IMG/VR virus record: IMGVR_UViG_3300027797_000126
Coordinates: 1-25,366 of that record
From: a virus
Strand: one strand, 5' to 3'
DNA length: 25,366 nt
Part shown: positions 19,811-25,366 of the stretch, in pieces
Layout of the letters: the number at the start of each line of letters is the position of its first letter
How positions within the stretch are numbered: the first letter of the stretch is position 1
Notes under the pieces: generated by a model
Told to the model about the DNA's origin: nothing
The model's database searches: none
The model's input: the letters and a program-made list of their open reading frames with translations, nothing else
Made by a program: the position numbers and the translations under genes

Positions 19811-21592
19811 ATGGCATTTAAACTCTGTAATATAACTGTGAGAAATTTCCTATCAGTGGGAAATCAAACACAGGCAGTTGACTTTGATAAAGAACATCTT
19901 ACATTAGTACTTGGGTCAAATTTAGATCTAGGTGGTGACGATACTGGATCTAGGAATGGCACGGGGAAAACCACTATCATCAATGCGTTAAGTTATGCAT
20001 TATATGGGCAAGCTCTAACAAATATTCGAAAAGAAAACTTAATTAACAAAACTAACGGTAAGGGAATGTTGGTCACTGTTGAGTTTGAAAAGAATAATAC
20101 CAAATATCGTATTGAAAGAGGACGAAAACCTAATATACTTAAATTGTTCGTTAATGACACAGAACTAAAAATTGATGAAGAAGATGATAGTCAGGGAGAT
20201 AGTAGAGAAACTCAGAAATCCATTGAACAAATGATGGAAATGAGTCATACTATGTTCAAACACTTAGTAGCACTTAATACCTATACTGAGCCATTCCTTT
20301 CAATGAAGGCTGCTGATCAACGTGAAGTTATTGAACAACTGCTAGGAATAACATTGTTATCCGAAAAAGCAGAAATTCTTAAACTAGCAATTAAAGAAAG
20401 CAAAGATTCTATTCAAATAGAAACGGTTAAAATTGAAGCTGTAAAGAATGCCAATAGTAATGTACAAAAAAGTATAGATAGTCTTAAGATTAAAAGTTCA
20501 GCATGGGAATCTAAGAAAGAAACAGACATAGAAAATCTAGGTCGAGCAATGATGAGATTAGAAAATGTTGACATTGAAACAGAAATAATCTCTCATGGCC
20601 TCCTTAAACTATGGGTCAACAACGAAATTAAAATTAAAAATCTTAATAAACAACAGGCAACATTGGAATCTGCTATCGGTCAGGCTGAAAAAGCAGTTAA
20701 AAAATGTGATAAAGAACTTGTTAGTTTGTCTGACAAAACATGCCATGCATGTGGACAAGAACTTCACGATCATAAACATAAAGAAATGACCGCAATTGCT
20801 GAACAGCAGCTAGTCGACGCAACCAAATACTTTGATAAAGTGACTCAAGATTTTACCAAAATTATTGAAGAGATTAGTATAATTGGAAAACAACCCCATC
20901 GACCTCAAACATTTTATGATACAGAAGCAGAAGCCCTAGGTCATAAAAACAATTTGGATGGTTTAGAAAAGAACTTAACAAGTAAAATAGACGAACAAAA
21001 TCCATATGAAGAGCAGATTCAAGAATTAAATAATACAGCTATACAAGAAGTTGATTGGAACATTGTAAACTTATTAATTAAACTCCAAGATCATCAGGTG
21101 TTCCTATATAAACTGCTAACTAATAAAGATAGTTTTATCCGTAAAAAGATTATTGATCAAAATCTAAGTTATCTGAATAAGAGATTAAGTTATTACATTG
21201 ACAAGTTAGGATTGCCACATCGTGTAATTTTTCAAAATGACCTTACAGTTGAAATTACCCAACTAGGACAAGATTTAGATTTTGATAATCTAAGTCGAGG
21301 TGAACGGAACAGATTAATACTTAGTATGAGTTTTGCATTTAGAGATGTATGGGAAGGATTGTATCACCCTATTAATTTATTGTTTATTGATGAACTAATA
21401 GATGCTGGAATGGATGCAGCCGGAGTTGAATCAGCATTAGCAGTATTGAAAAAAATGGCTAGAGAGAGAAATAAGAATATATACTTAATAAGTCATAAAG
21501 ATGAACTCATAGGACGAGTGAACAATGTACTTAGAGTAATTAAAGAAAACGGTTTTACCAGCTATAACAACAATGTAGACTATGTTGAGTGA
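19811..21592 (+). CDS. 46: Recombination endonuclease subunit gp46 (Rad50-like ATPase)
   Basis: The 593-residue protein is an SMC/Rad50-type ATPase, partner of gp47. The Walker A motif is GSRNGTGKTT at 46-55. A long coiled-coil region with a short zinc hook C311-H-A-C314 in the middle joins dimers. The ABC signature LSRGERNR is at 494-501, Walker B LLFIDEL at 523-529, and the switch histidine H562 is in YLISHKDEL. The length is close to T4 gp46 (560). Nothing is missing, so it should be active. The downstream small gene overlaps its last 11 bases. Confidence 0.96.
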   Translation: MAFKLCNITVRNFLSVGNQTQAVDFDKEHLTLVLGSNLDLGGDDTGSRNGTGKTTIINALSYALYGQALTNIRKENLINKTNGKGMLVTVEFEKNNTKYRIERGRKPNILKLFVNDTELKIDEEDDSQGDSRETQKSIEQMMEMSHTMFKHLVALNTYTEPFLSMKAADQREVIEQLLGITLLSEKAEILKLAIKESKDSIQIETVKIEAVKNANSNVQKSIDSLKIKSSAWESKKETDIENLGRAMMRLENVDIETEIISHGLLKLWVNNEIKIKNLNKQQATLESAIGQAEKAVKKCDKELVSLSDKTCHACGQELHDHKHKEMTAIAEQQLVDATKYFDKVTQDFTKIIEEISIIGKQPHRPQTFYDTEAEALGHKNNLDGLEKNLTSKIDEQNPYEEQIQELNNTAIQEVDWNIVNLLIKLQDHQVFLYKLLTNKDSFIRKKIIDQNLSYLNKRLSYYIDKLGLPHRVIFQNDLTVEITQLGQDLDFDNLSRGERNRLILSMSFAFRDVWEGLYHPINLLFIDELIDAGMDAAGVESALAVLKKMARERNKNIYLISHKDELIGRVNNVLRVIKENGFTSYNNNVDYVE

Positions 21593-21893
21593 TAATATAA
21601 AACAGTATAGAGAATTGTATTCGCAGTTAGTAAGTGCATTTGCAGAGTTGCATAATCAAAATTTAATTTTTGTACAAACTACTGGTAGATCTCCCGGATA
21701 CTTATGTAGAAGAGAATTAAGAAATGTAGAAACGTTAGCAAAACAACTAAAACAACAAAGTAAATTAGTATGTAAAGAACAATTAGCTAATATAAGATTA
21801 GTAAAAAAAGAAAAGGCAAGATTAAAAGCATTGCCAAAAAAACGTGGAAGACCACCTAAAGGAAAAACAAATGTCATCAACACAACAAATTAA
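21582..21893 (+). CDS. Small basic protein with AT-hook
   Basis: The 103-residue protein overlaps the end of gp46 by 11 bases in another frame, so translational coupling is likely. Its N-terminal 40 residues (IKQYRELYSQLVSAFAELHN) look helical, the middle is Lys/Arg-rich, and the C-terminus has KKRGRPPKGK (about residues 86-95), a textbook AT-hook that binds the minor groove of AT-rich DNA. I do not recognise the family as a whole. Because the phage itself is AT-rich, the protein may bind phage DNA, but that is inference. It overlaps the next gene by 23 bases. Confidence 0.75.
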   Translation: MLSDNIKQYRELYSQLVSAFAELHNQNLIFVQTTGRSPGYLCRRELRNVETLAKQLKQQSKLVCKEQLANIRLVKKEKARLKALPKKRGRPPKGKTNVINTTN

Positions 21894-22065
21894 AGATTGC
21901 ATGGACGGATTTTTAGCAGAAGATGCAAAATTCTCAGCAGGCAATGCAGCTGCCGGTACTCGTGCTCGCAAAGCATTAGGAGAGCTAGCCAAAGCTGTTA
22001 AAGCACGCCGTAACGAAATTACTGCTGAAAAGAACGCTCGTAAAGAAGCTAAGTTAGCAAAATAA
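21871..22065 (+). CDS. Small histone H1/Hc1-like protein
   Basis: The 64-residue protein starts at the ATG at 21871 (MSSTQQIKD), chosen over an in-frame ATG at 21844 because GGA sits nine bases before it and the family resemblance begins there. It is rich in Ala, Lys and Arg. The stretch GNAAAGTRARKALGELAKAV resembles the N-terminal region of the chlamydial histone-like Hc1 proteins (GNKAA-x-R-V-R pattern); similar short proteins occur in marine T4-like phages. It may compact or organise DNA. It follows directly on the AT-hook gene, making two candidate DNA-binding proteins behind the recombination pair. Confidence 0.75.
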   Translation: MSSTQQIKDCMDGFLAEDAKFSAGNAAAGTRARKALGELAKAVKARRNEITAEKNARKEAKLAK

Positions 22066-22066
22066 A

Positions 22067-22795
22067 ATGAATAAAGCGTTAGAACATTATCGTGACAACG
22101 GATTTAAAATTGTAGAGGGATGGGTTGAGGATGAGCTATTTACTACAATTGATTACTTTAATAATTTACCAATAAACAAAACTGGTGGGGTTTGTGAGAT
22201 TGGGGTCCATCATGGTAAATTATTTTTATTGTTAAATCAAATAACTGAACTTCAAGACAAATCATATGCAGTAGATGTGTTTGAATCACAGTCACTTAAT
22301 ATAGATAATTCTGGCTGCGGAAATATACATTATTTTAAGCATAATTTATTAAATTATGATGTACATCAAGGACAAAATACAACTATTATACAAGGTGACT
22401 CTACTGATTCTAAACTACAACTTGATAAAATAATTGAACCAGGTTCTTTAAGATTTATGTCTATTGATGGCGGCCATACTGCAATCCATACTATGAATGA
22501 TTTGAAACTTGCAAGTAATCTTATCAGTAATGAAGGTATAGTAATACTCGACGACATTCTCAATCATCGATGGATAGGAGTGTTAGAAGGGTTAGTAAAA
22601 TTCTTACAAACAACTCCAACATTAGTTCCTATAATGATGGGGCATAATAAATTATATTTGGTTAAATTAAGTTATCAAAACTACTATTACGAAGCATGTA
22701 GTAAAATAGGCTTACCCGGAGTATGTAGCACTAATAGATTTTTTGGATTTAATATTGCAACTTGGCCGTATTGGCCAAAAGTAATGCCATGGTAA
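22067..22795 (+). CDS. Class I methyltransferase-fold protein
   Basis: The 242-residue protein has a Rossmann-type methyltransferase core. GVCEIGVHHGKLFLLL (about residues 41-56) is the glycine-rich SAM-binding motif I, AVDVFESQ the acidic second motif, and RFMSIDGGHTAIHTMNDLKL followed by GIVILDD the central strands and loops. The IDGGH/ILDD pattern suits the methyltransferase 24 group, which methylates small molecules or sugars; no DNA-methylase motif such as DPPY or NPPY is seen. The substrate is unknown. It starts one base after the previous stop, so it belongs to the same transcription unit. Confidence 0.7.
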   Translation: MNKALEHYRDNGFKIVEGWVEDELFTTIDYFNNLPINKTGGVCEIGVHHGKLFLLLNQITELQDKSYAVDVFESQSLNIDNSGCGNIHYFKHNLLNYDVHQGQNTTIIQGDSTDSKLQLDKIIEPGSLRFMSIDGGHTAIHTMNDLKLASNLISNEGIVILDDILNHRWIGVLEGLVKFLQTTPTLVPIMMGHNKLYLVKLSYQNYYYEACSKIGLPGVCSTNRFFGFNIATWPYWPKVMPW

Positions 22796-22802
22796 TATTA
22801 TA

Positions 22803-23231
22803 ATGTTATGGACTTATAAAGGTCAAGAAGTTATTGAACTACCAGAAGATTGTATTGGGTATGTATATATTATCACAAATTTAACAAATAATAAAAAGTA
22901 TATAGGAAAGAAACTTGCAAAGTTTGCAAAAACTACCTATAAGACTATAAAATTAAAGAATGGTACAAAAAAGAAAAAGAAAATCAGATCTAAAGTAGAT
23001 TCAGATTGGAAAGAATATTGGGGTAGTAGCCCCAATCTTCAGGCAGATATAAACACCTTAGGCAAAGAAAATTTCACAAGAGAGATATTGCACTACTGCA
23101 AAAGCAAAGCAGAAACATCATACGTTGAGGCCCGCGAACAATTCGACCGAAAAGTATTAGAATCAAATGAATATTATAACGGACAGATCTCAGTCCGTGT
23201 CCATGGCTCTCACATTATAAACAAAATTTAA
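22803..23231 (+). CDS. GIY-YIG nuclease-domain protein
   Basis: The 142-residue protein begins its domain with GYVYIITNLTNNKKYIGKK (about residues 19-37), the GIY-YIG pair. After a basic insertion (GTKKKKKIRSK) come DWKEYWGSSPNLQ, LGKENFTREIL and the candidate metal-binding acid in YVEAREQFD. The tail YYNGQISVRVHGSHI is typical of small GIY-YIG proteins of T4-like phages. The usual active-site arginine is not obvious. It could be a homing endonuclease, a DNA repair or exclusion nuclease, or inactive. It is the last gene before the structured region, and part of its 3' end (ACGGAC/GTCCGT at 23179-23198) can form a hairpin. Confidence 0.8.
   Translation: MLWTYKGQEVIELPEDCIGYVYIITNLTNNKKYIGKKLAKFAKTTYKTIKLKNGTKKKKKIRSKVDSDWKEYWGSSPNLQADINTLGKENFTREILHYCKSKAETSYVEAREQFDRKVLESNEYYNGQISVRVHGSHIINKI
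23216..23223 (+). promoter_or_regulatory. Late-promoter-like box before the structured region
   Basis: TATAAACA matches seven of eight bases of the T4 late box TATAAATA. A start a few bases downstream would fall at about 23230, just before the first strong stem at 23234. It lies inside the 3' end of the GIY-YIG gene. Confidence 0.4.
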
Positions 23232-23655
23232 TTGGTATAAAGCTCGCACCTGCTAAGTTCTGGTGCCCGTATACCTGGATCTAGGATCACAGGGAGGGAA
23301 ATCTCTTGCCGATAAGAGTACTCATCTACTACCCGAAAGGATGAAGATCGTAAAATGCTTACGGTTTAGATGTTTGAAGATAGAAAATAAGCAAAATGAA
23401 GGGCTAGAGACGCCCTACGTAAGCAAGTATGTTAGTGTATATTTGTTTACCGCCGCTGGATAAAGACACTGCTCGTGGTACAGGCCAACCGCCACTGTAA
23501 TGCAGTAACACTAAGTGACATATGTTCGACTCGAATAATGTTCTTTGCCCTGCTCGGGCAAAGTGTGACTGAACGATCTGAATAATATTAATTCTTTCTT
23601 CGAAAGAAACAATTGCTCTGAGTGCAAACGAAAGAGCAAATGAGCGCACGCTCAT
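23232..23655 (+). ncRNA. Putative large structured RNA, family unknown
   Basis: This is the only gene-free stretch over 300 bases and it looks richer in G+C than its flanks. Perfect or near-perfect hairpins follow one another: GGTATA/TATACC (23234/23270) with inner GCACC/GGTGC (23246/23262); GATC/GATC (23278/23285); CTCTT/AAGAG (23303/23314); TCAT/ATGA (23322/23341) around a CC-GAAA-GG tetraloop (23333-23340); a 9-bp stem with GU pairs (23345-23353/23359-23367); AGGGC/GCCCT (23400/23412); GTAAGCAA/TTGTTTAC (23419/23443); ACTGC/GCAGT (23468/23502) with GTGG/CCAC inside; CTTTGCCC/GGGCAAAG (23543/23556); TTCTTTC/GAAAGAA (23592/23602); TTGCTCT/AGAGCAA (23613/23633); ATGAGC/GCTCAT (23640/23650). 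No tRNA, tmRNA, RNase P or intron core is evident. Strand is inferred from the gene direction; ends are approximate. Confidence 0.65.
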
Positions 23656-23663
23656 TATAAATA
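23656..23663 (+). promoter_or_regulatory. T4-type late promoter
   Basis: TATAAATA is a perfect match to the T4 late -10 box, 23 bases before the ATG at 23687, with TAGGA (23675-23679) as ribosome site between. The gp55 encoded in this window would be the sigma factor that reads it. It starts directly at the foot of the last hairpin of the structured region. Confidence 0.75.
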
Positions 23664-23686
23664 ACAAATACAGTTAGGATACTTAT

Positions 23687-25069
23687 ATGGACATGCATCA
23701 ATTATCTGCTAGATTAAGACAAATAGAAAATTCTCCTAAGCAATCTATATTTGAAAATATAGGGCAAGGCGATCAATACTTCCGTACTTGGGAAAGGGAT
23801 ATTCATCCTATACTATGTGAAGTTGCATTACAACCTGATCAAATTCAACAATTATTTAAAAGCATAGAAACTAGTGCCGGCCGTAGTATGCTAGGTAAAG
23901 CTGGTGATGCAGTGGGTGCAGCTAAAGATAAAATCAGTGATGTGTGGTTTAATAAATTTGGAGGTATGCTACAAAGTAGTGCTCCTGTCCAAGCATTTGA
24001 TAAAAAGTTTGAAGAAATTAAAGCAAGTATTGCTGCAAAGAATCCCCAGTTAGCAGCCAAATTAGCCAAGTACGGCGAGTTTGCAAAAGAAAATCCTAAC
24101 CTACACAAGTTCTTGTTGGCCATTGCTGGTTCAGCCGCAGCCGCATTAGGTGTAGCAGTAGCAGGTGGTATTGGTGCAGGAGCACTAGCAGTTGGAACAG
24201 GAACAGGTATTGCCGTGGGTATTGTTAACATTGCTGACCGTTTACTACAAGGTCAAGCGGCATCAACTGCTGTTGGCCGTGGGGCAACCGCAGGAGCAGT
24301 TGCTGGTATTACAGCAGGTGCTATGGCAAAACTTGGCGGTTGGTTAGCAGGCCTGCGTGAAAAATCAATACCAATTGGAGACACAGGAATCGAAAAAGTT
24401 ACTTACCAAGCTACAAGGACTATTAGAGGGCCCGGAATGGAAATGAGTGATATGGTTCAAGGATTTAATATTGCTGCTAATCCTGCAGAAGCAAGTGCAG
24501 TGCGAACTGCAATGAATGCAATTAAAAATGGTGACGTTTCAGCATTTAGGGATCTACAAGATGTTGCTAAAATAATAACCAGTAAAGAATATAAAGAAGG
24601 TATACAGGCTACAATTGGTGCAGCTAAACAAGTTGCGTTTAATAATGATAGTTTATTACAATGGATTAACGGGTTGACTCAGGTAGCAACAACAGCAGGT
24701 GGTGCTGTAGCTGGACAAGCAGCAGGTGCTACGGGTGAAAAGCCAGTAGCAGAATCACTAAACAGAAATCAACTCAACGAATTGTTTGGAATCACGGGCA
24801 ACAAGGTAGATGCTAATACATTAGAGAAAGCATGGAAGAAAGCAGGCAGTCCAATGGACAGCGAAGAAGTTGCCAAGATATTACAAAGTGCAGGTGTAGA
24901 TCCTGCTGTGATATCAAAAGCATACGCAGATATGTCATTGCCAGCACCAGCAGGACAAGTTGAACCAACAATGAATGCAGAACCGGTAAATATCAAAGAC
25001 ATGCTTGATCAGATATTAGCACTATCTCCTGCAGATCAACAACAAGTATTAGCATATCTTAAGAAATAA
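23687..25069 (+). CDS. Gly/Ala-rich putative virion protein with glycine-zipper segment
   Basis: I do not recognise this 460-residue protein. Residues 1-65 are a mixed helical head (MDMHQLSARLRQIENSPKQ). Residues about 145-225 are a long run of Ala, Gly and Val (SAAAALGVAVAGGIGAGALA and on to TAGAVAGITAGAMAKLGG) with small residues every third or fourth place, as in glycine-zipper membrane-inserting segments. A second short one follows (TTAGGAVAGQAAGATG). The C-terminus (DMLDQILALSPADQQQVLAY) is a conserved-looking helix, preceded by VAKILQSAGVDPAVISKAY. No signal peptide is seen. A perfect late promoter points to a late, structural product. I infer an internal or ejected virion protein; a membrane protein is the alternative. 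Confidence 0.7.
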   Translation: MDMHQLSARLRQIENSPKQSIFENIGQGDQYFRTWERDIHPILCEVALQPDQIQQLFKSIETSAGRSMLGKAGDAVGAAKDKISDVWFNKFGGMLQSSAPVQAFDKKFEEIKASIAAKNPQLAAKLAKYGEFAKENPNLHKFLLAIAGSAAAALGVAVAGGIGAGALAVGTGTGIAVGIVNIADRLLQGQAASTAVGRGATAGAVAGITAGAMAKLGGWLAGLREKSIPIGDTGIEKVTYQATRTIRGPGMEMSDMVQGFNIAANPAEASAVRTAMNAIKNGDVSAFRDLQDVAKIITSKEYKEGIQATIGAAKQVAFNNDSLLQWINGLTQVATTAGGAVAGQAAGATGEKPVAESLNRNQLNELFGITGNKVDANTLEKAWKKAGSPMDSEEVAKILQSAGVDPAVISKAYADMSLPAPAGQVEPTMNAEPVNIKDMLDQILALSPADQQQVLAYLKK

Positions 25070-25080
25070 CAGGAACTTAT

Positions 25081-25366
25081 ATGAAAATTTCTCAACTCGT
25101 AGCAACTAAAAAATATACTCAATACTATGAGAGTGTTGCTAACAAATTGCCTAGAGGTATTAAAACTCAGCAACAACTGTTAAATCTTGGATACCGTGTA
25201 GCAGTTGAAGATCTCGGATTAGCAAAAGCAAAAACATTGGATGAAAACTTTGCTGCTAAGTTGGTTAATTCATATCATAAACAATGTATTGACGAGGGAA
25301 TTGGATCATTCTTAGGAAAGGCAGCAGGTAATGTTGTAGGTGCAGCAAACGCAGCTGGCCGTGGTA
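25081..25366 (+). CDS. Gly/Ala-rich protein, C-terminus beyond window
   Basis: An ATG at 25081 with AGGA nine bases before it opens 95 codons without a stop to the right edge. The start reads MKISQLVATKKYTQYYESVA, a mostly helical head. Near residues 76-95 it reaches SFLGKAAGNVVGAANAAGRG, which resembles MLGKAGDAVGAAKD near residue 70 of the preceding protein. The two genes are 11 bases apart and share this motif, so they may be related or act together. The function is unknown. Confidence 0.7.
   Translation, partial: MKISQLVATKKYTQYYESVANKLPRGIKTQQQLLNLGYRVAVEDLGLAKAKTLDENFAAKLVNSYHKQCIDEGIGSFLGKAAGNVVGAANAAGRG

Noticed and set aside
23543-23563. Rho-independent terminator at the 8-bp CTTTGCCC hairpin
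   Set aside because: No T run follows; it fits better as part of the RNA fold.
23232-23655. tmRNA, tRNA or RNase P RNA
   Set aside because: The T-loop-like GTTCGACTC has no acceptor stem or CCA end. The 7-base loop at 23405-23411 lacks the U before the anticodon. Conserved RNase P blocks are not present.
23263-23667. Short open frames on both strands inside the structured region (23263-23463 plus, 23404-23667 minus)
   Set aside because: They lack ribosome sites and recognisable proteins, and lie on stems and loops; RNA structure explains the sequence better.
22803-23686. Group I intron with GIY-YIG endonuclease
   Set aside because: The flanking genes are different and complete, so there are no two halves of one exon, and I see no clear P7/P3 core.

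Overview
The window is part of the genome of a T4-like contractile-tailed phage, very probably a marine one of the cyanophage/pelagiphage type. The evidence is the set of T4 core genes (baseplate gp6, gp25, gp5, gp53 and a gp48-like protein; late sigma factor gp55; recombination nuclease gp47/gp46), the AT-rich sequence, the tight gene packing, and the marine-style architecture: a giant protein after gp6, and a gp5 with a C-terminal glycosidase-like domain instead of an inserted T4 lysozyme. The host cannot be read from the sequence.

Layout. Bases 1-17724 are one minus-strand baseplate operon, read from right to left: gp48-like tail tube cap, gp53, a 1239-residue putative hub protein, gp5, gp25, gp6, and a giant protein of at least 2187 residues that runs off the left edge. 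Spacing runs from a 1-base overlap to 46 bases. A divergent region of about 110 bases (17725-17834) carries a good sigma70-type promoter with an inverted repeat between its boxes. From there the plus strand reads gp55, gp47, gp46, a small AT-hook protein, a small histone H1/Hc1-like protein, a class I methyltransferase-fold protein and a GIY-YIG nuclease. After a 455-base gene-free region come two Gly/Ala-rich proteins, the second cut by the right edge.

How it works together. The left block builds the baseplate and its wall-degrading hub. The right block supplies the recombination/replication nuclease and the sigma factor that would read late promoters. A perfect T4-type late -10 box (TATAAATA) sits just before the first Gly/Ala-rich gene.

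The best candidate for something undescribed is the gene-free region 23232-23686. It contains no convincing gene but a dense series of about a dozen hairpins, including stems of 7-9 bp, a GAAA tetraloop and a sequence resembling its 11-nt receptor. A near-late-promoter box lies just upstream and the perfect late promoter just downstream. I read it as a large structured phage RNA of about 420 nt that I cannot assign to a known family.
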